Part shown: piece after piece, positions 52,305 to 61,307 of the stretch | Numbering within the stretch: position 1 is the first letter of the stretch | Layout: every line of letters begins with the position of its first letter | Assembly (NCBI GenBank): GCA_030430755.1 | Contig: JAUIKO010000001.1 | Location: 1-64,000, forward strand | DNA length: 64,000 bases | Source of the DNA: Fimbriimonadia bacterium | Lineage (GTDB): Bacteria; Armatimonadota; Fimbriimonadia; Fimbriimonadales; Fimbriimonadaceae | Reading direction: 5' to 3' | Made by a program: the position numbers and the translations under genes | Notes under the pieces: generated by a model | What the model was told of the DNA's origin: nothing | Seen by the model: only the letters and a program-made list of their open reading frames with translations | Database searches by the model: none

Positions 52305-52907
52305 ATGCCAAAAAGAATTGAAACTGTAGTCATGCATGATAGCACAACTCCTGTTATAGGTAGTACTCAGAAAGCAGGGAACATTATCTTAACGAGTATG
52401 GATGCGTTAATCAATCAAGTTCAGGCTAATTCATTATGGCCATTAACGTTTGGTTTGGCATGTTGTGCAATTGAAATGATGAGTACAGCTGCTTCTAGAT
52501 TCGATATCTCCAGATTCGGATCTGAAGCGTTCCGTGCTACCCCTAGGCAAGCGGACGTTATGATTATTGCAGGTAGGGTAAGTAAAAAAATGGCACCAGC
52601 ACTACGGCAGATTTATGATCAGATGCCTGAACCAAAATGGGTTATTAGCATGGGAGCTTGTGCAAGTTCTGGAGGGGTCTATAATAACTATGCGATTGTC
52701 CAAGGAGCAGATCAGATAGTTCCTGTGGATGTTTATGTGCCAGGTTGCCCTCCTTCGCCAGAGGCGTTGATTTTTGGAATATTAAAATTACAAGAAAAAA
52801 TCAAGAGAAGAAAATATAACAAAGTGTTGGAATTAAAGCCTAGAACACAAGAGGATATTTCTGTGGAGTCTGCAATCACTAGAGAGGGAGCGTTAAATGA
52901 GTTTTGA
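52305..52907 (+). CDS. nuoB: NADH-quinone oxidoreductase subunit B
   Basis: Subunit of complex I that binds iron-sulfur cluster N2 next to the quinone site. It is 200 residues. The cluster ligands are C53-C54 ([10 protein letters not shown]), C119 ([10 protein letters not shown]) and C148 (VPGCPPSPE), all present. AAAGGG upstream is a clear ribosome binding site. It overlaps nuoI by 11 nt. nuoA, nuoC, nuoD and nuoH are not next to it. Confidence 0.96.
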   Translation: MPKRIETVVMHDSTTPVIGSTQKAGNIILTSMDALINQVQANSLWPLTFGLACCAIEMMSTAASRFDISRFGSEAFRATPRQADVMIIAGRVSKKMAPALRQIYDQMPEPKWVISMGACASSGGVYNNYAIVQGADQIVPVDVYVPGCPPSPEALIFGILKLQEKIKRRKYNKVLELKPRTQEDISVESAITREGALNEF

Positions 52908-53349
52908 TTTAATTTCAGGGGTTGTAAAGCCTTTAATAACAGGATTTGGCATTACTGCAAAAAGGTTGGCAAGAAAAAAAGTCACGGTTCAGTATCCAGA
53001 AAAAAGAAGAGAACAATACGATAGAACAAGATGGAGACACGCCTTAGTAAGGCATGATGATGGACTGGAAAAGTGTATAGGTTGTTCTTTATGTGCTGGT
53101 GCATGCCCAGCCAAGTGTATTTATGTAGAGGCTGAAGACAATACTGATGAAAATAGATTTTCTCCAGGAGAAAGATATGCTGTACGGTATGAAATAAATA
53201 TGATTCGGTGTATATTTTGTGGACTGTGTCAAGAGGCTTGCCCAACAGGAGCTATTGTACTTAAGAAAGATTTTGAACTTGCAAACTACAAACGAGAACA
53301 GTTTATATACACAAAAAAGATGTTATTAGAGTCGAAAAGGCCAGAATAA
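52897..53349 (+). CDS. nuoI: NADH-quinone oxidoreductase subunit I
   Basis: Ferredoxin-like subunit of complex I carrying clusters N6a and N6b. It is 150 residues. The two ligand sets are C60-x2-C63-x2-C66-x3-C70 ([16 protein letters not shown]) and C105-x2-C108-x2-C111-x3-C115 ([17 protein letters not shown]). [12 protein letters not shown] precedes the first set as in NuoI. It is coupled to nuoB, a pair usually separated by several other nuo genes. Confidence 0.95.
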   Translation: MSFDLISGVVKPLITGFGITAKRLARKKVTVQYPEKRREQYDRTRWRHALVRHDDGLEKCIGCSLCAGACPAKCIYVEAEDNTDENRFSPGERYAVRYEINMIRCIFCGLCQEACPTGAIVLKKDFELANYKREQFIYTKKMLLESKRPE

Positions 53350-53643
53350 AATCTTAATAAATGTTTTTCTAGAACGATTGTATTTGTGCGGTTGTGCCAT
53401 ATTGGCAATCGGGTAATGAGTAATGGTGATATTGGAAGAGTATTAGAAAAGCTATGGTTCCTGTATCGTGTAGATTTTTAAATCAAATAATCTATTCGTT
53501 GATCTTTTGAATGTAAATAATATCATAAATAGATACTTGACGGATGTTGTTATATGAAACTATATTCTGTTTTCTTGTAATTTTCAGGGGTAGTGTTGGA
53601 TTTTTTAGGTATACTCGTTGATTAGAATTATTGTAATTTAATT
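53350..53643. other. Gene-free stretch between nuoI and MFS gene
   Basis: No ORF with coding features, RNA gene or strong hairpin seen. The MFS promoter must lie here; TATACT at about 53610 is a possible -10 without a clear -35. Confidence 0.4.
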
Positions 53644-54981
53644 ATGAAGTTTTTCTCTCGATTCAATTTACATACGAAGTATCCTACTTTAAAAATAGAG
53701 CATTTTAAAAATTTGTGGATAGGCCAAATTATATCCCAAGCTGGTGATGCCTGCTATTTTTGGATATTCATGTTTATGGTAGATAGAATTACTGGAAGTA
53801 TTGTTAAAGTAGCTTTTACTCAGTTTATAGAGTTGCTTCCGTTTTTTCTTTTTAGCCCTATTGCAGGCGTTATTGCTGATAGAGTTGATCGTAGAAAAAT
53901 TATGCTCTTTTGCGACATAAGTAGTTTTTTGATTCTAGCACTATTAGGTGTTTATGCTTTAGTTGAGAATAATGTTTCTGAATGGGTGATTTATTTTACA
54001 GCTTTTTCCATGTCAACGATTAATGCACTGTTTTCTCCTGCAAAGAGTGCTTCGATTCCAACTCTTGTCCCTAAAAAATATTTATTAGAAGCAAATGGTT
54101 TAAGTAATAGTACGGAAAATTTCACGCCTTTGTTAGGGATTGCTCTTTCTGCGGCCACGTTTATACCGCTGTATAATTTATCCCCATATTATTTTTTTGG
54201 AGCTGCGATATTATTTAATTCTTTTACATTTTTAGGATCAGCTTTTTATATCTCCAAAATACCTGCATTAAATCCTATGAAAAGAGAGAGTGTTCAGCAG
54301 GGTGCAATAGTGCAATCTACGAGAGATTTGTTTGATGGATTTAAATATATTCTCCAACATCCTCTTCTTAGAATGGTTATGTTTTTAAAATTGTTGGCTT
54401 ATATTTTCACATCCCCATTTAATACGGCATACATATCTGTAAATACTCAATGGTTTGGTGGAGAACCTCTTACTTTTGCATACATTGAAATGGCCTTTTG
54501 TATTTCTATGGTTATTGGAAGTTTGATTGTTGCCAAGTCCAAAATCAAGCACTTACATGAGTGTTATGCAAAATATATGGTAATCATTGGTCTTAGTGTT
54601 ATTGGTATGGCATATAGTTATAATGTGCATTTATTTGTGTTGTTTAATATTATCTGTGGCTTAGCGGTTCCTTTTTCATCCATACCTATTACTACCTATA
54701 TTCAAAGTACAGTATCTGCTAAGTACTTAGGAAGAGTAAATGGAATGATGATAATGCTTACATGGGGAGTTATGTCTATAACGATTCTATTTTTTGGAAG
54801 TTTATTTGAAAAAATTGGGTTGAGTAATGTTTTTCTTATTGTTGGGGTTGGTCACTGTTTATGTGGAGTATTAGCGTATTTTAGTCCAGCGATGAGGAAG
54901 GCAAAATTAGTTCATGAACAGAAAGATACTCATGAATCTACAAAACCAATGGAACCTACCTCAAAAGTTCTTGTTTCATAA
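53644..54981 (+). CDS. MFS transporter, EntS/multidrug-exporter type
   Basis: A 445-residue membrane protein with about 12 helices. The loop 2-3 motif is VIADRVDRRKIML, close to the MFS consensus. FKNLWIGQIISQAGDACYFW at the start and LIPTLVPKKYLLEANGLSNS-type sequence after helix 4 place it in the same branch as the protein at 3583-4827, though the two are well diverged. The C-terminus is a polar tail (HEQKDTHESTKPMEP). Substrate unknown. Confidence 0.82.
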   Translation: MKFFSRFNLHTKYPTLKIEHFKNLWIGQIISQAGDACYFWIFMFMVDRITGSIVKVAFTQFIELLPFFLFSPIAGVIADRVDRRKIMLFCDISSFLILALLGVYALVENNVSEWVIYFTAFSMSTINALFSPAKSASIPTLVPKKYLLEANGLSNSTENFTPLLGIALSAATFIPLYNLSPYYFFGAAILFNSFTFLGSAFYISKIPALNPMKRESVQQGAIVQSTRDLFDGFKYILQHPLLRMVMFLKLLAYIFTSPFNTAYISVNTQWFGGEPLTFAYIEMAFCISMVIGSLIVAKSKIKHLHECYAKYMVIIGLSVIGMAYSYNVHLFVLFNIICGLAVPFSSIPITTYIQSTVSAKYLGRVNGMMIMLTWGVMSITILFFGSLFEKIGLSNVFLIVGVGHCLCGVLAYFSPAMRKAKLVHEQKDTHESTKPMEPTSKVLVS

Positions 54982-55083
54982 GTTTAATTTCAGGTGATAG
55001 ATTGGAAATACTATTTATGAAGTATGAAAATCTGATCAAATATGTGTAATAATATTAAGTAAGTATATAAGTGATAGGTCATT

Positions 55084-55329
55084 ATGAAAAAGAATATTCA
55101 CCCCAAAGTAAGTCCCGTTTTGTATGTAGATGGTGATCATAGTTGGACAGGTATGTCTACTGTTACTTCCAATGAAACAAAAAACATTGATGGAGTCGAT
55201 CATTACGTGGTTCCTGTTGATATCAGCTCATTTACACATCCGTTTTATACTGGCCAAAAGAAAATAGTAGATAGTGCTGGTAGAGTTGAGAAGTTTATGA
55301 GAAGATACGCTAACGCAGCAAAAAAATAG
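55084..55329 (+). CDS. rpmE2: 50S ribosomal protein L31 type B
   Basis: An 81-residue ribosomal protein at the 30S-50S interface. MKKNIHPKVSPVLYVDG, the SHPFYTGQ-like THPFYTGQKKIVDSAGRVEKF and absence of the CxxC zinc motif mark the zinc-independent (type B, YkgM-like) form. In many bacteria this form is induced by zinc shortage; here no zinc-type L31 is seen in the window. Followed by a canonical terminator. Confidence 0.94.
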   Translation: MKKNIHPKVSPVLYVDGDHSWTGMSTVTSNETKNIDGVDHYVVPVDISSFTHPFYTGQKKIVDSAGRVEKFMRRYANAAKK

Positions 55330-55362
55330 ATTTTAATAAGTCTGTTTTAGTATTTTATTAAA

Positions 55363-55390
55363 AATGACCTTATGTAAGGTCATTTTTTTT
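55363..55390 (+). terminator. Intrinsic terminator after L31
   Basis: AATGACCTT-ATGT-AAGGTCATT (9-bp stem, 4-nt loop) runs directly into eight T residues. It is the most canonical terminator in the window. Confidence 0.92.
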
Positions 55391-55512
55391 TATCTATTCA
55401 TATAAAAAACTTAAAGTTTTACTAAATGGTCTAATAAATTATGTGTTATATCCAATACTAATTTATATAACCTATAGTAAATATACGTTAATGTTTTAAG
55501 AGAGATTGAGTT

Positions 55513-56061
55513 ATGGCAAATACACCCGAAGCAGCTCCAGCACCTAAAAAATCACCTATGATGATGGTAATAGTAATCTTACTTGTTTTAGTGTTGGCAG
55601 GAGGAGGATTTTTAGGATTTCAGATGATGTCTGGAGATGGAAAACATAAAGAAGTTAAGCCAGCACCTGCACTAGAGTTAGGGAGTGTCGTTGATGTTTT
55701 CGGAAAAAATGATTTAACCATCAGATTGAATGATAAAATTTCTTATCTGCAAACAAATGTTTCATTTGCCTTTACGAAAAGTTTTGATGTTAAATTATTG
55801 AAAGATAGCATAGATGCTTTAAAGTCTGCAGTTATTAACGTGCTTTTAACAAAATCCCCTGAAGAACTAGATACAACTGAAGGAAGAAATGCTGTCAAGA
55901 AAGAGATTGCAACAAAAGGGAATGCAATTATTAGGCAATATATACCAGATCTTCCAATTGCAACAAGCGCTGTTCATATGAGTGATCCAAATGCAGATCC
56001 ACTCGATTCAAATACAGGTCCAATTATACAAGTTTACTTTACAAAGTTTGCTTTACAGTAA
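55513..56061 (+). CDS. fliL: Flagellar basal-body-associated protein FliL
   Basis: Single-pass inner-membrane protein that supports stator function in the flagellar motor. It is 182 residues. A short Pro/Ala-rich cytosolic start is followed by the membrane helix (about 16-37, MMMVIVILLVLVLAGGGFLG). The periplasmic FliL domain (about 55-182) has DLTIRLNDKISYLQTNVSFAF, IKSAVINVLLTKSPEEL-type sequence and ends VYFTKFALQ, the typical FliL end. Motor genes usually beside it (fliM, fliN, motAB) are absent. Confidence 0.85.
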   Translation: MANTPEAAPAPKKSPMMMVIVILLVLVLAGGGFLGFQMMSGDGKHKEVKPAPALELGSVVDVFGKNDLTIRLNDKISYLQTNVSFAFTKSFDVKLLKDSIDALKSAVINVLLTKSPEELDTTEGRNAVKKEIATKGNAIIRQYIPDLPIATSAVHMSDPNADPLDSNTGPIIQVYFTKFALQ

Positions 56062-56075
56062 TATAATATAGAAAG

Positions 56076-57803
56076 ATGACTGTTGGCCGATTTAGTTTAG
56101 TTCTCCATTCCCACATGCCTTATGTGTTGTCGCATGGAAAGAGTCCTCATGGTACTGATTGGATTTTTGAATCTGCGGCTGAGTGTTATCTGCCTATTCT
56201 AAACGTGTTAGATCGATTAGAAAAAGAGAATGTTTATCCAAAATGGACCATTAATATTACACCAATATTAGCTGAACAGCTAGAGGATGAAGATTTTAAA
56301 AGTGGATTTGAAGAGTATTGTCTTGAACAAATAGATATAGCAAAATCCGATCAGAAAAACTTTAGAAAAGATAGTGCTTTGTGGATGGAAGGGATTTCTT
56401 CTTTATGGCAAAGGTATTACAAAAGATCCTTGACGGAATTTCATGAAAAATGGAATCGATCCATATGTGGAGGATTTAAATACTTTCAGCAGAAAGGACT
56501 TATCGAAATTATTACGAGTGCAGCAACTCACGGGTATTTACCTCTTCTTTCCACAGAAGAGTCGGTTCATGCTCAAGTCAGAATAGGTAAAGAGGTTTAT
56601 AAGAAGCATTTCGGAACAGATCCAAGAGGATTCTGGCTTCCGGAATGTGCATATCGCCCGGCTTATTTATGGAATGCGCCTATCGAAGATGGTGTTCAGC
56701 CTTATCAAAGATGGGGAATTGATCATTTCTTAGCTTCTGAAAATATTGAATATTTTTTTGTAGATTCACATATGATCAAAGGAGGGGCTCCTTTAGGTAC
56801 ATACGGCGCGCTTTTTCCTGGATTACAAAAACTTTTTAAACAAGGAAGGGAAAAATTCACTCCACCACCTGAGTTAAGAAGTGAATATGAACACTTTGTA
56901 TTACCTTCAGGTGTGAGCTGCTTTGCAAGAGATTCTCATAGCACTGTAAGAGTATGGTCGAGCGAGGCTGGATATCCTGGAACTCCAGAATATCTAGAGT
57001 TCCATAAAAAACTGTTTCCAGGTCGATTGCGGTACTGGAGAGTTAGTGAAGAAAAAGGTGATTTAGGACTTAAAAAACCTTATGATCCATGGAATGCTTT
57101 CCAGAAAATCTATGAACAGGCTTGTGATTTTGTTGATGCTTTAAAGTTGAATTTAAGTGAGTATAAACATCAGTCTGGGGAAGTAGGGACGCTTGTTTCG
57201 ATGTATGATACAGAACTGTTTGGGCATTGGTGGTGGGAAGGTCCAGAGTTCTTGTATGAAGTGGCTCGAAAAATGCATAGTGATGCTAGCATAGAGTGTA
57301 AAACTTGTTCCGAAAATATAGATCAACATCCTACTACTCGAGAGATAAGTCTGCCAGAAGGTTCATGGGGTGAAGGTGGATACCATTATATCTGGCTAAA
57401 TGAGGATAATGTTTGGACATGGAAAGAATTATATCCCTTACAAGTGAAATTTAAAAACATTGTTTATCAATTAAGAGATAAGAATGTGGATACAACTTTG
57501 GAACGAATTTTAAATCAGTGTGGAAGAGAACTTTTGCTAGCTGAATCTAGTGACTGGCAGTTTTTAATTTCTACAAAATCTGCAAGAGACTATGCAGAAG
57601 TTAGATTTAGTGATCACGTTATAAGATTAAAGAAATTATTAGATATGATTACAGAATTTTTGGATAATCAAGATGTATCAGTAGAAAATCTGGATTATTT
57701 ATCTGAATGCGAAAAAAAAGATTCACCATTTCAGGAGTTGTCTTATAAAATGTGGTCAGAATTTGATAATTTACAATCAGGTGAATGTACTAAAAGTTCT
57801 TGA
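56076..57803 (+). CDS. GH57 (DUF1957) 1,4-alpha-glucan branching enzyme
   Basis: Makes alpha-1,6 branches in glycogen-like glucan. It is 575 residues, typical. Conserved GH57 regions are HSHMPYV (11-17), THGYLPLL near 151, GFWLPECAYRP with the catalytic Glu190, and SMYDTELFGHWWWEGP with the catalytic Asp378. The C-terminal helical domain (about 420-530) has EDNVWTWKELYPLQ and DWQFLISTKSARDYAEVRF. It probably acts with the GT4 enzyme at 6778. It begins 14 nt after fliL but has its own TATAAT nearby. Confidence 0.9.
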   Translation: MTVGRFSLVLHSHMPYVLSHGKSPHGTDWIFESAAECYLPILNVLDRLEKENVYPKWTINITPILAEQLEDEDFKSGFEEYCLEQIDIAKSDQKNFRKDSALWMEGISSLWQRYYKRSLTEFHEKWNRSICGGFKYFQQKGLIEIITSAATHGYLPLLSTEESVHAQVRIGKEVYKKHFGTDPRGFWLPECAYRPAYLWNAPIEDGVQPYQRWGIDHFLASENIEYFFVDSHMIKGGAPLGTYGALFPGLQKLFKQGREKFTPPPELRSEYEHFVLPSGVSCFARDSHSTVRVWSSEAGYPGTPEYLEFHKKLFPGRLRYWRVSEEKGDLGLKKPYDPWNAFQKIYEQACDFVDALKLNLSEYKHQSGEVGTLVSMYDTELFGHWWWEGPEFLYEVARKMHSDASIECKTCSENIDQHPTTREISLPEGSWGEGGYHYIWLNEDNVWTWKELYPLQVKFKNIVYQLRDKNVDTTLERILNQCGRELLLAESSDWQFLISTKSARDYAEVRFSDHVIRLKKLLDMITEFLDNQDVSVENLDYLSECEKKDSPFQELSYKMWSEFDNLQSGECTKSS

Positions 57804-57804
57804 T

Positions 57805-58131
57805 TTATATTCTCTCTAAGTCGTTTTTGTCTACTAAGAGAACGTAATGGGCATTAAACTTTTTTTCTTCATGAACTAGCTTGGATTTTTGTTCTTCACT
57901 AATAGAGGATAAAAACTTTTTTCGCATACGATCTTGGCTTTTTTGATGGACATCTTGTACAATCCCTTCTAAACAATCGACATCAACTTTTACAGCGATT
58001 TCATCATTTGTATAAATATTTTGGATTGTTCCTACTAGACCGGACATATGTTTATAATATTTTCTTGATTCTTTATCGCTAGATGTTTCCTCACGATCAA
58101 TGATTCTGATTCTATCGCCTTCTTTCCACAT
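57805..58131 (-). CDS. Small conserved-looking protein, KOW/SH3-like start
   Basis: A 108-residue soluble protein. The N-terminal half (WKEGDRIRIIDRE, then MSGLVGTIQNIY and IAVKVDVDCL) looks like a small SH3/KOW-type barrel as found in some ribosome- or RNA-binding proteins. The C-terminal half is helical and charged (RMRKKFLSSISEEQKSKLVHEEKKF) and ends VLLVDKNDLERI. I do not know the family. It is convergent with the branching enzyme, the stops 1 nt apart. Confidence 0.6.
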   Translation of the reverse strand: MWKEGDRIRIIDREETSSDKESRKYYKHMSGLVGTIQNIYTNDEIAVKVDVDCLEGIVQDVHQKSQDRMRKKFLSSISEEQKSKLVHEEKKFNAHYVLLVDKNDLERI

Positions 58132-58233
58132 ATACTATTAGTGTACCTTTTCATAATTATTTGCATCAGAGAAAGTTCTTTATCTATTTTGTGAAAATAA
58201 TAATCTAAATGTTGTATATTATTTATTGTTAGC

Positions 58234-59115
58234 ATGTTTAAAAAATTTTTTCAAACCGTTGATAAACTTCTTGGAAGAGGAGTTATTGATGATGATTTAT
58301 ACGAACAGTTAGAAATAGCATTAATTCAGGCAGATACAAATATTCAGGTGGCAATGGATATTTTAGAAGAATTGAGGCAAATTGTTCGTAACGAGAAAAT
58401 CACGGATGTAGAGAGTATCAAAGAAAGGTTAGAGGTATTGATATCCTCTAGATTGAAAAAAAATAGAAGTTCAGCTCTAAATGGTTCAGAATCTACTGGA
58501 AAACCGATTGTGTATATTTTTGTGGGATCTAATGGAGTTGGTAAGACGACAAGTATTGCTAAACTAGCTCATAAATTACAGAAAAAAGGTCATAGTGTAC
58601 TGTTAGCGGCAGGTGATACATTTCGTGCAGCTGCAATTGATCAACTAGATTCATGGGCTAAAACTTTAAATGTGCCTATTGTAAAATCTCAACCGGGTGG
58701 AGATAGTGGAGCTGTTATATTTGATGCAATTCAATCTGCAAAATCGAAAAAAATAGATTATGTTTTGGCCGATACTGCAGGAAGGCAGCATAGCAAAACG
58801 AATTTAATGAATGAATTGCAAAAAGTGACAAAAGTTGCTGAAAAAGCTTTGGGAAAACCTGTGGATGATGTCTTTTTAGTGATCGATGCTTATACGGGTC
58901 AAAATGCGCTTACACAAGCAGAACAGTATGCTAAATTTGCTGGTATAACTGGTCTTGTTATTACTAAACTTGATGGTACTTCTCGTGGTGGAGCTATGCT
59001 GAGTATATGTGAAAAACTGAATCTTCCTATTAAATTAGTTGGAACCGGAGAGTCCATAGATAATTTGCACCGTTTTGATCCTGAGATATTTGCAAGTAAT
59101 CTACTTGGGAGTTAA
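58234..59115 (+). CDS. ftsY: Signal recognition particle receptor FtsY
   Basis: GTPase that receives ribosome-SRP complexes at the membrane. It is 293 residues: only N and G domains, without a long acidic A region. The N domain (1-80) is followed by the G domain with GSNGVGKTT (98-106), AGDTFRAAAIDQL, ADTAGRQHSKTNLMNEL and TKLDGTSRGGAML. FDPEIFASNLLG closes it. The last 150 bp (58952-59105) recur as decayed copies at 60048, 61059 and 62102. Confidence 0.96.
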   Translation: MFKKFFQTVDKLLGRGVIDDDLYEQLEIALIQADTNIQVAMDILEELRQIVRNEKITDVESIKERLEVLISSRLKKNRSSALNGSESTGKPIVYIFVGSNGVGKTTSIAKLAHKLQKKGHSVLLAAGDTFRAAAIDQLDSWAKTLNVPIVKSQPGGDSGAVIFDAIQSAKSKKIDYVLADTAGRQHSKTNLMNELQKVTKVAEKALGKPVDDVFLVIDAYTGQNALTQAEQYAKFAGITGLVITKLDGTSRGGAMLSICEKLNLPIKLVGTGESIDNLHRFDPEIFASNLLGS

Positions 59116-59269
59116 TCTGGTTTTATTCTCTTAATATAGCCATTATCTTAATTTAGCTAACTCAACTATTAATGGAGGAAATTCTAGTAAAATTTAAAAT
59201 ACTGTATAGTATTACGGTAGTCGCAGTGTTCTTATTGTGGAAGGATATAAATAGTATTGGATTTTTATT

Positions 59270-59995
59270 ATGGATATGACATACTTGTTTTCCGGAATAT
59301 TATTGACTTTTTTAATTGCTATAGTTGCTTATTACAGGCCCATTGCAGAATGGATAGAGTCATTTATACACAACAATAGAAGTAATTGGTTTGTTAGATT
59401 TTTATCATTAAATGCTATTGTAGTATATTATATATGGCTATTAATGACGTTTATTTCAGTATGCATGTTGTTCTTGCTACTGTTGGGTGTACTTGTTTAT
59501 GTCTTAGAATATTTGGGTGTTATCCACACGGGAATAGAAGGTCCTTTATCTGATATGTTTGATAAAAAAGGATGCTATAGAATAATAGCAGATTTATTCA
59601 ATTTCATTATGATGACTGCTGCTTCTGTTATTTTTATTTTAGCCATGAATACAAGAAGGAGCTATTATTTGACACTGTATGCAAGTGGCAAATTCACCGA
59701 TATTAAAAGATCATCGTTGTTCAATATTACAACAAAACACTCAGCATTATTTTATTTTATTTTTTCATTTCCAATACTTTTGATGTATTTATTGCTTCAA
59801 TATATTGCTGCAAGATATTTCGGGATTAATTTTATTCAACAAGTCTGTCTGTTCTATCTAGAGGATGTTGATCCGGGTCTTATGGTTATCAATATTTCAT
59901 TAGTACATACTATGGTAAATGTATGGTTAAGTTACTGTCATCTGACTTATATTAAAAAGCTATCGAATGCTCAGATTGCTCCTACAGAAGAATAG
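59270..59995 (+). CDS. Multi-pass membrane protein, tandem family copy 1
   Basis: Unrecognised membrane protein of 241 residues, about six hydrophobic segments: YLFSGILLTFLIAIVAYY, two in 44-82 (IVVYYIWLLMTF, VCMLFLLLLGVLVYVL), FNFIMMTAASVIFILAMN, FYFIFSFPILLMYLLLQY and MVINISLVHTMVNVWLSY. Conserved soluble points are YYRPIAEWIESFI after helix 1, RRSYYLTLYASGKF in the middle loop and EDVDPGLMVIN before the last helix. It follows ftsY and is the first of four tandem paralogues, more than 80% identical by eye to copy 2 in the N-terminal half. Confidence 0.75.
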   Translation: MDMTYLFSGILLTFLIAIVAYYRPIAEWIESFIHNNRSNWFVRFLSLNAIVVYYIWLLMTFISVCMLFLLLLGVLVYVLEYLGVIHTGIEGPLSDMFDKKGCYRIIADLFNFIMMTAASVIFILAMNTRRSYYLTLYASGKFTDIKRSSLFNITTKHSALFYFIFSFPILLMYLLLQYIAARYFGINFIQQVCLFYLEDVDPGLMVINISLVHTMVNVWLSYCHLTYIKKLSNAQIAPTEE

Positions 59996-60047
59996 TGCTA
60001 ATGAATAGAGTTGAAGAATAATACTGAAATCAATAGGTACCATCATG

Positions 60048-60201
60048 CTTGTTGTTACTAAGCTAGATGGTGTCTCTCCTTGGCAGGATTAAGCTTGAGT
60101 ATATGTGAAAAACTGAATCTTCCTATTAAATTAGTTGGAACTGGGAAGTCTTTAGATAATTTGCACCGTTTTGATCCTGAGATATTTGCAAGTAATCTAC
60201 T
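60048..60201 (+). pseudogene. Decayed ftsY 3' end, relic before copy 2
   Basis: Matches ftsY 58952-59105 over about 154 bp. It keeps long identical runs such as the stretch from GAGTATATGTGAAAAACTG onward. Substitutions and a changed segment (CTCTCCTTGGCAGGATTAAG) break the frame. Its 3' end passes into the region before the copy 2 membrane-protein gene, just as in the functional ftsY locus. Confidence 0.9.
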
Positions 60202-60296
60202 AGAATATACTAGTAATATTTTAAAATACTGTACATTGTTGCAGTAGCTATAGTGTTTTTCTTGTGGTAGATTGTAGATGTTATTGGTTTTTTATC

Positions 60297-61019
60297 ATGG
60301 ATATGGCATACTTGTTTCCCGGAATATTTTTGACTTTTTTAATTGCTTCAGTTGCTTATTACAGGCCCATTGCAGAATGGATAGAGTCATTTATACACAA
60401 CAATAGAAGTAGTTGGTTTGTTAGATTTTTATCATTAAATGCTGTTGTAGTATATTATATATGGCTATTTATGACGTTTATTTCGATATGCATTTTGTTC
60501 TTGCTACTGGTGGGTGTACTTATTTATGTCTTAGAATATTTGGGAGTTATTCCAACAGAATTAGAAGATCCTTTATCTGATATAATTGACAAAGGATGGT
60601 ATAGAACAATAGCAGATTTATTCAATTTCATTATGATGACTGCTGCTTCTGTTATTTTTATATTAGCCATGAATACAAGAAGGAGCTATTATTTGACACT
60701 GTATGCAAGTGGCAAATTCACCGATATTAAAAGATCATCGTTGTTCAATATTGCAACAAAACACTCAGCATTATTTTATTATATTTTTTCACTTCCAATA
60801 ATTTTGATGTATTTCTTATTTCGTTATATTACTGGAAAATATTTCGGGATTAATTTTATTCAACAAGTCTCTCTTTCGTATCTAGAGGATGTTGATCCTG
60901 GTCTTATGGTCATCAATCTTTCATTAGCACATACAATGGTAAATATATGGTTAAGTTACTGTCATCTGACTTATATTAAAAAGCTAGTGAATAATCAGAG
61001 TACACCTGCAGAAGAATAA
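60297..61019 (+). CDS. Multi-pass membrane protein, tandem family copy 2
   Basis: A 240-residue paralogue of the copy 1 protein with the same membrane layout and loops (YYRPIAEWIESFIHNNR, RRSYYLTLYASGKF, LEDVDPGLMVIN). The open frame extends 33 nt further upstream (from 60264), but the extension is not open in copy 1, so I take the shared ATG. It is the closest relative of copy 1, while its flanking non-coding sequence is closest to copy 3. Confidence 0.75.
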   Translation: MDMAYLFPGIFLTFLIASVAYYRPIAEWIESFIHNNRSSWFVRFLSLNAVVVYYIWLFMTFISICILFLLLVGVLIYVLEYLGVIPTELEDPLSDIIDKGWYRTIADLFNFIMMTAASVIFILAMNTRRSYYLTLYASGKFTDIKRSSLFNIATKHSALFYYIFSLPIILMYFLFRYITGKYFGINFIQQVSLSYLEDVDPGLMVINLSLAHTMVNIWLSYCHLTYIKKLVNNQSTPAEE

Positions 61020-61058
61020 AACTGAAGAGTAGTATAGAAATCGATAGATGCCATCATT

Positions 61059-61212
61059 CTTGTTGTTACTAAGCTGGAGGATGTCTCTCCTTGGCAGGAT
61101 TAAGCTTGAGTATATGTGAGAAACTGAATCTTCCTATTAAATGAGTTGGAACTGGGAAGTCTTTAGATAATTTGCACCGTTTTGATCCTGAGATATTTGC
61201 AAGTAATCTACT
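61059..61212 (+). pseudogene. Decayed ftsY 3' end, relic before copy 3
   Basis: Nearly identical to the relic at 60048, including the same disrupted segment (CTCTCCTTGGCAGGATTAAG) and the variant AGTCTTTAGATAA where functional ftsY has AGTCCATAGATAA. The two relics therefore share one already-decayed ancestor. Confidence 0.9.
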
Positions 61213-61307
61213 AGAATATACTAGTAAAATTTTAAAATACTGTATGTTATTGCAGTAGCTATAGTGTTTTTCTTGTGGTAGATTGTAGATGTTATTGGTT
61301 TTTTATC

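Noticed and set aside
60264-60296. Upstream extension of membrane-protein copies 2 and 3 (MVDCRCYWFFI)
   Set aside because: The frame is closed at the same place in copy 1 and no ribosome binding site is present; the shared ATG is the likely start.
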